Source: an uncultured Collinsella sp.
Lineage (GTDB): Bacteria; Actinomycetota; Coriobacteriia; Coriobacteriales; Coriobacteriaceae
NCBI GenBank assembly: GCA_900549655.1
Contig: UROZ01000055.1
Span: 1-11,983 of the forward strand
Direction of reading: 5' to 3'
DNA length: 11,983 nt
This document shows, in pieces, positions 1-6,417 of the stretch; the stretch's first letter is position 1, and each line of letters starts with the position of its first letter. The notes under the pieces were generated by a model that made no database searches, was not told where the DNA came from, and saw nothing but the letters and a program-made list of their open reading frames with translations. The position numbers and the translations under genes were made by a program.

Positions 1-39
1 ACTGCGGGAATGGCCTATTTGCTCAATGTGTTCGGCTGA
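1..39 (+). CDS. Possible 3' end of a gene entering from the left edge
   Basis: Frame 1 is open from the first base to a TGA at 37-39 and reads as a short hydrophobic tail, TAGMAYLLNVFG. That would suit the C-terminus of a membrane protein or a compact enzyme, but twelve codons cannot identify a family. No convincing terminator follows. It could equally be non-coding sequence that happens to be open. Confidence 0.25.
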   Translation, partial: TAGMAYLLNVFG

Positions 40-109
40 GATCGGAAATCAACCCCAGTCTTTTTGGGACGCGGCTATTTTGACAACTTTTCGAACAGGC
101 GATCCTCTC

Positions 110-144
110 GATGATTTTTTAATCCCCGTCCCAGAAAAATCATC
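110..144. repeat. AT-rich inverted repeat after the radical SAM gene
   Basis: GATGATTTTT at 110-119 is perfectly complementary to AAAAATCATC at 135-144, with a 15-nt loop. It begins 10 nt past the stop of the minus-strand radical SAM gene. No T-run follows on either strand, so it is not a classical intrinsic terminator, though it could help 3'-end formation or mRNA stability. Confidence 0.5.
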
Positions 145-154
145 AGCGTGCGCT

Positions 155-1093
155 CTACTTTGCACTGGTGAGAACACCGGTGGTGTCGAAGGCTGGGGTG
201 AAGCTCTCGTCCACTGCGCCGCCTTCTTGCCAGAACATCGTCGTAAAGCCCAGGTCGTCAGCATGGTCGAGCACTTGCTCGTACTCCTCACGCGTCACGG
301 CGCGCGCAAGGTCGCCGCCCTGCTCACGCATGAGCGCATTGGGCGTGTACTGGTTCATGACCGAGATCGGCACGTCGCCCACCGTCTGCCACACCAGATC
401 CAGCACGCGACACGAATCGTCCGCATGCCCCGGCAACACCAGGTGGCGCACGATAATGCCGCGCTTCATGAGTCCATCGTCGTCCACCAGCTCTCCCCCG
501 CGGCGTTCGATCTCACGTGCCATCTGCGCCAAGCCCGACACGGCGACACGCGGGTAGTCCTTAATATGAGAGAGCGACTGCGCAAGCGCCGCATCGGCAT
601 ACTTAAAGTCGGTGAGCCACACATCGACCAAATCACCCAGCGCTGCCACGGCACTCGCCCGCTCATAGCCACTCGTGTTGTAGACGATCGGGATGGCCAG
701 CCCGCGCGCCCGTGCCGCGGCAATCGCGGCCGGCAGCAGGTGAGCATAATGCGTCGCCGTTACCAAGTTGATGTTGTTGGCGCCCTGATCCTGCAGCTCC
801 AGCATAATCTCGACCAGACGCTCGGGCGTAATCTCAAGACCGAAATTGCCCGTCGAGATTTCGTGGTTCTGACAGTAGACACACTTGAGCGAACAGCCGC
901 TAAAGAAGATCGCGCCCGAACCGGCCTCGCCCGAGATAGGCGGCTCCTCCCACATATGAAGCGCGGCGCGGGCCACCTTGAGCGTGTCGTTAGCACCGCA
1001 GACGCCGTGCGCGCCCTCATCGCGCGCCGCACCGCAACGGCGCGGACACAAATGGCAGGCGGGCGAAAAAAGTTCGGTCAACGACGTCGGCAT
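155..1093 (-). CDS. Radical SAM protein, PflX / PFL-activating-enzyme-like (COG1313 type)
   Basis: Predicted cytosolic iron-sulfur protein of 312 aa. The radical SAM signature CSLKCVYC (C67, C71, C74, spacing CxxxCxxC) should bind the 4Fe-4S cluster that cleaves S-adenosylmethionine. An N-terminal Cys-rich block, CHLCPRRC (C13, C16, C20) followed by C32, is typical of the PflX group and suggests a second metal site. From family knowledge these proteins resemble pyruvate formate-lyase activase, but their substrate is not established. No glycyl radical enzyme gene lies in the window, so the partner is unknown. The ATG at 1093 was chosen because GGAG lies 9 nt upstream. The frame stays open to 1264, but that stretch has no ribosome site and overlaps the candidate promoter. 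It is divergent from the 6S RNA gene. Confidence 0.88.
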   Translation of the reverse strand: MPTSLTELFSPACHLCPRRCGAARDEGAHGVCGANDTLKVARAALHMWEEPPISGEAGSGAIFFSGCSLKCVYCQNHEISTGNFGLEITPERLVEIMLELQDQGANNINLVTATHYAHLLPAAIAAARARGLAIPIVYNTSGYERASAVAALGDLVDVWLTDFKYADAALAQSLSHIKDYPRVAVSGLAQMAREIERRGGELVDDDGLMKRGIIVRHLVLPGHADDSCRVLDLVWQTVGDVPISVMNQYTPNALMREQGGDLARAVTREEYEQVLDHADDLGFTTMFWQEGGAVDESFTPAFDTTGVLTSAK

Positions 1094-1177
1094 AAAACCA
1101 TGCTCCAAAACAACGATTCGGCAGCTCAAACGTAAAGGCCCGGACCGCGCAGGCGGCTCCAAGCCCAAGGCGCCGTA

Positions 1178-1206
1178 ATCGTCCGACACGATTTTTGTAA
1201 TGTCAA
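1178..1206 (-). promoter_or_regulatory. Candidate sigma-70-type promoter of the radical SAM gene
   Basis: On the minus strand a perfect TTGACA (1206-1201) is followed after 17 nt by GACGAT (1183-1178), a poor -10 match. The TSS would lie about 80 nt before the start codon. It is supported mainly by the -35 hexamer and its position. Confidence 0.35.
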
Positions 1207-1208
1207 GA

Positions 1209-1237
1209 CTGGAATCGACAAAGTGCCGCTTTATGAT
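1209..1237 (+). promoter_or_regulatory. Candidate promoter of the 6S RNA
   Basis: TATGAT at 1232-1237 matches the -10 consensus at 5 of 6 positions. CTGGAA at 1209-1214, 17 nt upstream, is a partial -35. The TSS is predicted near 1244, three bases before the 12-bp terminal stem of the RNA, which fits well. The -35 lies 2 nt from the divergent -35 at 1201-1206. Confidence 0.55.
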
Positions 1238-1243
1238 GTAGGT

Positions 1244-1414
1244 ATTCCGCCCCCCGCGGAGCAACTGGGTGAACCGTCGCGTTTATTTAGGGAGCCCACA
1301 CAGTCGTACCTAGTACAGGTATCCTTCGTTGTTAAGGACGCTGGAACAGTCGATGAGGGCACCCACCTGTTTTAGGTGGGTTCATTTTCGTAACGTGGGG
1401 GGTGGTTTTCTTTT
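1244..1414 (+). ncRNA. ssrS: 6S RNA (regulator of RNA polymerase)
   Basis: About 171 nt with the expected rod shape. The terminal stem pairs CCGCCCCCCGCG (1247-1258) with CGTGGGGGGTGG (1394-1405): 12 pairs, two of them G-U. TTTTCTTTT (1406-1414) follows, so the closing stem can double as a terminator. The 3' strand holds a small hairpin, ACCCACCT / AGGTGGGT (1361-1368 / 1374-1381), next to the central bubble, as in many 6S RNAs. The apical arm includes TCCTT / AAGGA (1322-1326 / 1334-1338). By family knowledge 6S RNA mimics an open promoter, binds housekeeping-sigma RNA polymerase and is released by making a short product RNA. Strand was set by the T-run and the -10 element. A covariance-model search (Rfam RF00013) would settle the call and the exact ends. 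Confidence 0.8.
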
Positions 1415-1542
1415 GCCGAAAATCACCATTACAGTCCATATGGATCCCCGCCGGCATCCCGACAAGCCATCGACAACATCCCAATATCTGGTAAGCGCGT
1501 GATTATCGCTGCGTGCAATTCCATGCACCCCCCTTGGTCGAG

Positions 1543-1548
1543 TATTAT
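1543..1548 (+). promoter_or_regulatory. Candidate -10 element for the sugar-phosphate transferase gene
   Basis: TATTAT at 1543-1548 matches the -10 consensus at 5 of 6 positions and lies 71 nt before the chosen start. No good -35 is visible at 16-18 nt, so this is weak. The rest of 1415-1619 shows no gene. Confidence 0.3.
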
Positions 1549-1619
1549 GGTTCGGCTATGCCCTTTGCGCATGGCGTTCTTCTGACCTTTTCCTTCGACG
1601 CTTGGCGGTTTTTAGATTC

Positions 1620-2819
1620 ATGGCTTCATCCCCGAGCTACATACCGTACCTATGCGTGGCAGCGGCGGCCTTTATCACGACCTTCCTCGCGGTGCCCCTG
1701 GTCAAGCGCTTGGCAATTAAGCTCGATGCCGTCGACTATCCTTCTAAGCGCCGCATCAACACCAAGCCCATCCCGCGTTTGGGCGGAACGGCGGTGTTTT
1801 TGGGCCTGGTCGTTGCCTGCATTGTGCAAATCCTAGGCACCTGGCACCTAGGCTGGCCACCCGTCCTGGTGCCGCACCCGCGCCTTCACATTAGCTATCC
1901 CATGCTGGCGCTCTCCTTTACCGTCATCTTTGCGACCGGCGCGATCGACGACGTCTTCCAGCTCACGCCCAAGCAAAAACTGGCCGGACAGGTCCTCGCC
2001 GCGCTTATCGCCTGCATGGGCGGCCTGCGGATCGGCGTCATCGTCAACCCGTTTGCCCCCGGCGAGATCATGCTCGGATGGCTCGCCTACCCCATTACCG
2101 TGATCTATCTGGTGGCATTCACCAACATCATTAACCTCATCGACGGCCTCGACGGCTTGGCCACGGGCATCTGCGGCATCGCGTCGTTCACCATGTTTTC
2201 GATGGCCGTTCTCTCGGGCCGCATCGACGCCGCCGCGCTCTCCATTGCGCTCTTTGGCGCCTGTCTGGCCTTTTTGCGCTACAACTTCAACCCCGCAAGC
2301 ATCTTCTTGGGCGACTCGGGGTCGCTGCTTCTGGGCTTTGCACTGGGCTCCATCTCACTGCTCAACGTGAGCCGCACCGCCGCACTCACCTCGCTTATCA
2401 TTCCGCTCATCGTTGCCGGCGTGCCCATCATCGACACGTTCAGCGCCATCGTGCGCCGCAAGCGCGCCCACATTAGTATCGGGCAGGCCGACAAGGGCCA
2501 CATCCACCACCGCCTCATTCAAGAGGGCTACAACCAAAAGCAGGCCGTACTGCTCATCTATGCCTGGTGCATCATGCTTTCGGCCGGCGCCGCCGCGATT
2601 AACCAGGTCGAAGTGCCCATGCGTGTGCTCATCTTTACCGTGCTCGCCATTGGCTCGGCGGCCTTCGCCAAGCACCTGCACCTGTTTGAACCCGTGCTAC
2701 GCCACCATTACAACAAGCGCACGCACGAGGACGAGCTCGTCACCCCCGACGACCCCGCCTTTAAGCAGGAGGAGCAGGCAGCCGAGGAGCGCAAAGAAGA
2801 GCGCCACCACAAGCTCTAG
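1620..2819 (+). CDS. MraY/WecA/TagO-family undecaprenyl-phosphate N-acetylhexosamine-1-phosphate transferase
   Basis: Polytopic membrane enzyme of 399 aa. By family it moves a sugar-1-phosphate from a UDP-sugar to polyprenyl phosphate, the first lipid-linked step of a surface glycan. Visible motifs are PIPRLGG (51-57), the Asp pair D110-D111 (GAIDDVF), NLIDGLDGL (172-180), GDSGS (231-235) and the loop DKGHIHHRL (291-299). The His-rich loop points to the WecA/TagO branch (GlcNAc-1-P) and away from MraY (MurNAc-pentapeptide). The C-terminus ends in a charged cytosolic tail rich in Glu, Lys and Arg after about residue 366. The start is uncertain: ATG 1620 lacks a good ribosome site, with GGCGG 11 nt away, and TTG 1602 in frame is no better. 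No glycan cluster surrounds it, so the final polymer cannot be inferred. Confidence 0.88.
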   Translation: MASSPSYIPYLCVAAAAFITTFLAVPLVKRLAIKLDAVDYPSKRRINTKPIPRLGGTAVFLGLVVACIVQILGTWHLGWPPVLVPHPRLHISYPMLALSFTVIFATGAIDDVFQLTPKQKLAGQVLAALIACMGGLRIGVIVNPFAPGEIMLGWLAYPITVIYLVAFTNIINLIDGLDGLATGICGIASFTMFSMAVLSGRIDAAALSIALFGACLAFLRYNFNPASIFLGDSGSLLLGFALGSISLLNVSRTAALTSLIIPLIVAGVPIIDTFSAIVRRKRAHISIGQADKGHIHHRLIQEGYNQKQAVLLIYAWCIMLSAGAAAINQVEVPMRVLIFTVLAIGSAAFAKHLHLFEPVLRHHYNKRTHEDELVTPDDPAFKQEEQAAEERKEERHHKL

Positions 2820-2989
2820 GGCAAGCTGCCAAGGATGTGCCAAGGCACCGTTAGCCAAGCGCGGCCGCGCCGCACCCATCGCACATGCCGCACCACGCGC
2901 GTCCCTCTCCCGCCCCTCGCCTACTTACGCACCACCCCTCCAATAAACGCGTTATCATCTTGACCCATGAACATACGTTAGGAGCAATC

Positions 2990-4039
2990 ATGCCAAACGA
3001 GAACAGCTACGAAGTCGCGCTGCAAAAGAGCAACGCCATTCGCGAGGGCCTGACCAAGACGCCCGAGAAGTTCACCATGCTCACCGGCGACCGCCCCACC
3101 GGCCGTCTGCACCTGGGCCACTACTTCGGCACCCTCAAGGGCCGTGTTGAGCTGCAGAACATGGGCGCCAAGACCAACGTGCTCATCGCCGACTACCAGG
3201 TCATCACTGACCGCGACACGACCGAGCACATCCAGGACAACGTGTACAACATGGTCATGGACTACCTTGCCTGCGGTATCGATCCCGACAAGACCATGAT
3301 CTACGCGCACTCCGCCGTGCCCGCCGCCAACCAGCTCATGCTGCCGTTCCTGTCGCTGGTGTCCGAGGCCGAGCTGGCGCGCAACCCCACGGTAAAGGCC
3401 GAGATGGAGGCCTCGGGCCACGAGCTCACCGGTCTTCTGCTCACCTACCCGGTACATCAGGCCTGCGACATCCTGTTCTGCAAGGGCAACGTGGTGCCCG
3501 TCGGTCGCGACCAGCTGCCGCACATCGAGCTTACCCGCACCATCGCTCGCCGCTTTAACAACCGCTACGGCAAGGTGTTCCCCGAGGTCGACGCGCTGCT
3601 GTCCGAGACCCCGCTGCTGCCGGGCCTGGACGGTCGCAAGATGAGCAAGAGCTACGGCAACGCCATCAATATTTCGATGACCGCCGAGGAGACGGCCAAG
3701 CGCATCAAGAAGAGCCAGACCGACTCCGAGCGCATGATCACGTTCGACCCCGAGAACCGCCCCGGCGTGTCTGGCCTGCTTTCGACGGCCGCCATCTGCA
3801 CCGGTCGCTCCGAGGTCGAAATTGCCGAGGAGATTGGCATGGGCGGCTCCGGCCAGCTCAAGAAGTACGTGACCGAGGCCGTCAACGAGTACTTCGCACC
3901 GATCCGCGAGCGTCGCCAGCGCTACGAGAACGATCTGGACTATGTGAAGGACGTCCTGCATGAAGGCAACCGTCGCGCCAACGAGATCGCCGAGCAGACC
4001 CTGGCCGAGGTTCAGGACGCCATGGGCATGGTGTACTAG
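2990..4039 (+). CDS. trpS: Tryptophan--tRNA ligase
   Basis: Class I aminoacyl-tRNA synthetase of 349 aa that charges tRNA-Trp in the cytosol. The class signatures are both present: HLGH (41-44, the HIGH motif, within TGDRPTGRLHLGHY) and KMSKS (217-221). VGRDQLPHIELTR (171-183) and the segment around QACDIL (157-162) are typical of TrpRS. The GDRPTG form belongs to a TrpRS branch also seen in Firmicutes. The ATG at 2990 follows AGGAG (2980-2984) with a 5-nt spacer. The frame runs open to an ATG at 2885, but that lacks a ribosome site. A -10-like TATCAT (2953-2958) suggests its own short-leader promoter. The 170-nt upstream gap is too short, and lacks the conserved features, for a T-box. An intrinsic terminator follows 35 nt after the stop. 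Confidence 0.96.
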   Translation: MPNENSYEVALQKSNAIREGLTKTPEKFTMLTGDRPTGRLHLGHYFGTLKGRVELQNMGAKTNVLIADYQVITDRDTTEHIQDNVYNMVMDYLACGIDPDKTMIYAHSAVPAANQLMLPFLSLVSEAELARNPTVKAEMEASGHELTGLLLTYPVHQACDILFCKGNVVPVGRDQLPHIELTRTIARRFNNRYGKVFPEVDALLSETPLLPGLDGRKMSKSYGNAINISMTAEETAKRIKKSQTDSERMITFDPENRPGVSGLLSTAAICTGRSEVEIAEEIGMGGSGQLKKYVTEAVNEYFAPIRERRQRYENDLDYVKDVLHEGNRRANEIAEQTLAEVQDAMGMVY

Positions 4040-4074
4040 ACCGATCTGCTGGCTTGAGCTTTCGATTGCTATAG

Positions 4075-4102
4075 GGCGGGCGCTACGGCGTCCGCCTTTT
4101 TT
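4075..4102 (+). terminator. Intrinsic terminator of trpS
   Basis: GGCGGGCGC (4075-4083) pairs with GCGTCCGCC (4088-4096) around a TACG tetraloop, with one G-T wobble, followed by six T (4097-4102). This is a classical rho-independent terminator. Confidence 0.92.
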
Positions 4103-4366
4103 GGAGCCGGACCGCTTCGGCTCCGTCCATCGCACTCCCCGACAAACAGGAACAGGCCCGCTGGCAGATAGTTGCCAGCGGGCCTGTTCCCGAAGTACAC
4201 CGTTGAATCGCACAGAGGGGAGGAATGCGAATCAAACTCAACAGGGCAGGCTTTTTCATCGCCTATTGCCTGCTCCGTTGCTGAAACCAATATAGTTCGC
4301 CATGGTTTACTTTGTAGCGACAATAAACGCCGCCACACCTTCTCCATAAGTTAGCTCAGGTAAACT
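4103..4366. other. Gene-free, hairpin-rich gap between convergent trpS and MGMT genes
   Basis: I see no supported gene here. It holds an 18-bp perfect hairpin (4149-4190, listed separately), a looser inverted repeat (GGGCAGGC 4244-4251 / GCCTGCTC 4268-4275) and a small imperfect hairpin near 4304-4327. A 19-codon ORF at 4225-4284 has a GGGGAGGA tract just before its ATG, but nothing else supports it. The base composition is less GC-rich than the flanking genes. Confidence 0.5.
4149..4190. repeat. Perfect 18-bp inverted repeat with 6-nt loop
   Basis: GGAACAGGCCCGCTGGCA (4149-4166) is exactly complementary to 4173-4190, with loop GATAGT. Neither side has a real T-tract, and the trpS terminator already lies 47 nt upstream. 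It may be a second, bidirectional 3' hairpin, or a dispersed repeat different from the four CCACCACAAAGG elements. Confidence 0.75.
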
Positions 4367-4407
4367 AAAACCACCACAAAGGGGACAGGAGCCTTTGTGG
4401 TGGTTTT
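4367..4407. repeat. REP-like palindromic element, copy 1 (variant loop)
   Basis: Arms AAAACCACCACAAAGG (4367-4382) and its exact complement (4392-4407) enclose a 9-nt loop, GGACAGGAG. It lies 15 nt after the stop of the minus-strand MGMT-family gene. Read on the minus strand the hairpin ends in TTTT, so it probably acts as a terminator. The loop differs from the other copies in its last two bases. Confidence 0.85.
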
Positions 4408-4422
4408 GACACGAACGAGCCG

Positions 4423-4743
4423 TTACAGCCCGGCAGGCCAACGACAGGCACCCAGATCGACGTGCCTGGGATCGGCAAACGTCACGCCCTCCCCTAGCAA
4501 AAGCTCACGTTGAGCATCGGGGCCGCCAAACGCAAAGCCCTCGCAAATGCGGCCATCGGCAAACACCACACGATGGCAGGGAATCTGACCAGGGCGCGGA
4601 TTGCTATGCAGGGCATACCCCACGTACCACGCACTCCGCGGACGACCGGCGAGCAGCGCCACCTGACCGTAGGTGGCGACCATCCCCTCGGGAATCTGCT
4701 CGACCACCTCGTACACCCGCTCAAAAAAGCCCTCAGACGCCAT
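4423..4743 (-). CDS. Short MGMT-family (alkyltransferase-like) DNA-binding protein
   Basis: A 106-aa protein with only the C-terminal domain of O6-alkylguanine-DNA alkyltransferases, the size of ATL proteins such as E. coli YbaZ. It keeps TYGQVA (24-29), with the conserved Tyr of the helix-turn-helix, and PCHRV (55-59), with the acceptor Cys at C56. True ATLs carry Trp at that Cys, so this could still accept alkyl groups. Where the family has the arginine finger that flips the damaged base, the alignment RPRSAWYVG gives Trp (W39). The likely role is recognition or repair of O6-alkylguanine, but activity is uncertain. ATG 4743 is preferred because GGGAG lies 8 nt upstream. The frame continues to a GTG at 4782 inside a repeat element. 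It may be co-transcribed with the DegV gene, 80 nt upstream. Confidence 0.85.
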   Translation of the reverse strand: MASEGFFERVYEVVEQIPEGMVATYGQVALLAGRPRSAWYVGYALHSNPRPGQIPCHRVVFADGRICEGFAFGGPDAQRELLLGEGVTFADPRHVDLGACRWPAGL

Positions 4744-4770
4744 TGCTCGCTCCCTTCCACCCGGAATAGC

Positions 4771-4813
4771 ATAAACCACCACAAAGGTGCCTGTCCCCTT
4801 TGTGGTGGTTTAT
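4771..4813. repeat. REP-like palindromic element, copy 2
   Basis: Arms ATAAACCACCACAAAGG (4771-4787) and its exact complement (4797-4813) enclose loop TGCCTGTCC, so it is inverted relative to copies 1 and 3. It lies 10 nt after the DegV stop and 27 nt before the MGMT-family start. If it terminates DegV transcription, the MGMT-family gene would need a promoter in the short gap. Confidence 0.87.
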
Positions 4814-4823
4814 AGCAAGTCGG

Positions 4824-5678
4824 TTAGTTGACGGGCTGGAAGAAGGCTACTGCTACGGCGCCGGGGCCAACGTGGGTACCGATGGTGGCGCCGATGGTGT
4901 GAACGGGCAACTCGCCCTCGGTGTGGCCAGCCCAAAGTGCCGCGCTGTCCTCGATATACTTCTTGAGCACCGCATCCGAAAGACCCGTATAGCCGAGCGC
5001 CAGCGGCATGGAAAAGTCGATGCCGCCCGCCTTTTCGACCTTTTGGCTCAGCAGGTTGCGGCCGTTCTTGGAACCGCGCGCCTTGCCCAGCTGCACGATC
5101 AGACCGTCCTCGACAGCCACCACAGGCTTTACGTTGAGCAGCGTGCCCACGGCGCCGGCCGCGGCAGACAGACGACCGCCGCGCACCAGGTACTCCAGCG
5201 TCTCGAGCAGGCCGATAACCACCACACGGTCGCGCACGGCCTCGACAGCCGCCGCGATCTGAGATGCACTGTGGCCCTCGTCCACCAAGCGCAGCGCATA
5301 CTCGACCAGGACGCGCTCGCCCAGGGTGACGTTGTTGCTGTCTACCACGAACACGTCGCCACCTGGCGCCTCGGCAAGTGCGGTGCGGGCACTCTGATTG
5401 GTGCCTGATAGCTTAGCGCCCACGGTAATAATCACGGCCTCGTCGCCGGCCTCACGCGCCTCGGCGATGGCCTGCGAAAACGCGTACGGGTTGACCTGGC
5501 CGGTCTTGGGCAGCTCATCGCGCTCCACGAGCATCTCGTAAAAGCGCTGGTGATCGATGTCGATGCCATCCATGTACACATCGGTGCCAAAGGTGACGGA
5601 TAGCGGCAAAACGGCCAGTGCTGGGTGCTCGGCCGGCGACATATCGCTTGCGGAATCGGTAATAATGCGGACGGACAT
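4824..5678 (-). CDS. DegV-family (FakB-like) fatty-acid-binding protein
   Basis: A 284-aa cytosolic protein of normal DegV length. Family hallmarks are the N-terminal TDSASD (7-12), PKTGQVNP (57-64), the ligand-site motif SGTNQSA (91-97), the VVDS segment (111-114), LEYLVRGGRLS (161-171) and the C-terminal GTHVGPGAVAV (268-278). In Gram-positive bacteria such proteins carry a fatty acid and present it to the kinase FakA for phosphorylation and entry into phospholipid. No fakA/DAK2-domain gene lies in the window, so that role is inferred. ATG 5678 has AAGGA 7 nt upstream; the longer frame to 5783 lacks a site. The start lies 119 nt after the MarR-family stop on the same strand, so the two may form an operon. 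Confidence 0.92.
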   Translation of the reverse strand: MSVRIITDSASDMSPAEHPALAVLPLSVTFGTDVYMDGIDIDHQRFYEMLVERDELPKTGQVNPYAFSQAIAEAREAGDEAVIITVGAKLSGTNQSARTALAEAPGGDVFVVDSNNVTLGERVLVEYALRLVDEGHSASQIAAAVEAVRDRVVVIGLLETLEYLVRGGRLSAAAGAVGTLLNVKPVVAVEDGLIVQLGKARGSKNGRNLLSQKVEKAGGIDFSMPLALGYTGLSDAVLKKYIEDSAALWAGHTEGELPVHTIGATIGTHVGPGAVAVAFFQPVN

Positions 5679-5797
5679 AGCGAATCCTTTCTTGCGCAGG
5701 TCCCGCGCAGGGAATTTTGACAGCAAGGCCCCGGCACGGTATACGCGCTCAAACAGGACTATGCAGTTGTTAATTGGAAGCAAAAGCCTTGGCGGCC

Positions 5798-6247
5798 CTA
5801 CAGCTCGCGCAGGGTGTTGAGAATCGTGCGCAGCGACGTATACATCTGCTCGCGCTGCTCCACACCCATAGCCTTACCGGTGGTATCGAGCACCTCGCGA
5901 ATGATGCGGTCCGCCTCGCTCATGCTCTCGCCGCCCAGAGCGGTCAGGCGCACCGGAGCACGATACTTAACAGCGGCATCGCCCGAATCATCGACCTCGA
6001 CGTAGCCGCCCTCCTCCAGATGCGCGAGCGTACGCGAGACGGCGGCGCGGGTCACGCCTGCCATGCGAGCCAGGTCAGCGCCAGTCAGGCCATCCTTGCT
6101 GCGCTCAAGATAGTACAGGCACATAACGTCGGAGCCCTTGAGGCCCAGCCTTGCGCCCTCGGATGTCTTAATGCGCTGAATCTCCTTGTAGAGCCCGCTG
6201 ATCAGTCCGACAAAGTCCTCGAAACGTGTCTCGTCGTTCTGCTGCAT
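5798..6247 (-). CDS. MarR-family winged helix-turn-helix transcriptional regulator
   Basis: A 149-aa regulator. The winged helix runs from about residue 35 to 105: LTGADLARMAGVTRAAVSRT (54-73) contains the recognition helix, and the wing spans roughly 83-101 (DDSGDAAVKYRAPVRLT). Helices at both ends should form the dimer interface. These proteins usually repress nearby or their own genes and release DNA on binding a small molecule. The DegV gene 119 nt downstream on the same strand is an obvious candidate target, which would suit a fatty-acid-responsive circuit, but nothing here proves it. ATG 6247 is taken because an AAAGGCGG tract lies about 10-12 nt upstream. In-frame ATG 6292 has no ribosome site. 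Nested inverted repeats at 6280-6318 could be its own operator. Confidence 0.9.
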   Translation of the reverse strand: MQQNDETRFEDFVGLISGLYKEIQRIKTSEGARLGLKGSDVMCLYYLERSKDGLTGADLARMAGVTRAAVSRTLAHLEEGGYVEVDDSGDAAVKYRAPVRLTALGGESMSEADRIIREVLDTTGKAMGVEQREQMYTSLRTILNTLREL

Positions 6248-6279
6248 GGGAGACGACCGCCTTTCGCTTGCATAATGCT

Positions 6280-6318
6280 TACGGGTAAACATCTTAGTCG
6301 CATAAGGCGACACCCGTA
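6280..6318. promoter_or_regulatory. Nested inverted repeats upstream of the MarR-family gene
   Basis: GTCGC (6297-6301) and GCGAC (6307-6311) form a repeat with a 5-nt spacer. Outside it, TACGGGT (6280-6286) and ACCCGTA (6312-6318) form a second one. The block lies 33-71 nt before the MarR start codon, where an autoregulatory operator is often found. The arrangement is asymmetric and no clear -35/-10 pair was identified. Confidence 0.35.
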
Positions 6319-6352
6319 CCCAAATACCCCATTTGTTAACCCATCAACATAA

Positions 6353-6391
6353 AAACCACCACAAAGGGGACAGGCACCTTTGTGGTGGTTT
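6353..6391. repeat. REP-like palindromic element, copy 3
   Basis: Arms AAACCACCACAAAGG (6353-6367) and its exact complement (6377-6391) enclose loop GGACAGGCA. It lies 26 nt after the stop of the minus-strand B3/B4-domain gene. The minus-strand side ends in TTTTT, the best T-run of the four copies, so it is a plausible terminator. Confidence 0.88.
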
Positions 6392-6417
6392 GGGGCATCA
6401 ATAGGTTCTAGGCGCCG

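Noticed and set aside
26..1135. Long plus-strand ORF of 369 codons opposite the radical SAM gene
   Set aside because: It is the complement of a gene with clear radical SAM motifs. Its own translation is Arg/His-rich without motifs.
2820..2989. T-box or other riboswitch upstream of trpS
   Set aside because: The gap is short, mostly C-rich, and lacks T-box conserved sequence and an antiterminator.
2978..4213. 411-codon minus-strand ORF opposite trpS
   Set aside because: Antisense shadow. The composition is Val/Ala/Gly/His-rich and trpS on the other strand is unambiguous.
4225..4284. 19-codon ORF after a GGGGAGGA tract in the trpS-MGMT gap
   Set aside because: The purine tract is almost touching the ATG, the peptide has no recognisable features, and no promoter is visible.
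4744..4782. Longer MGMT-family start at GTG 4782
   Set aside because: It would begin inside REP-like copy 2 and has no ribosome site; ATG 4743 has one.
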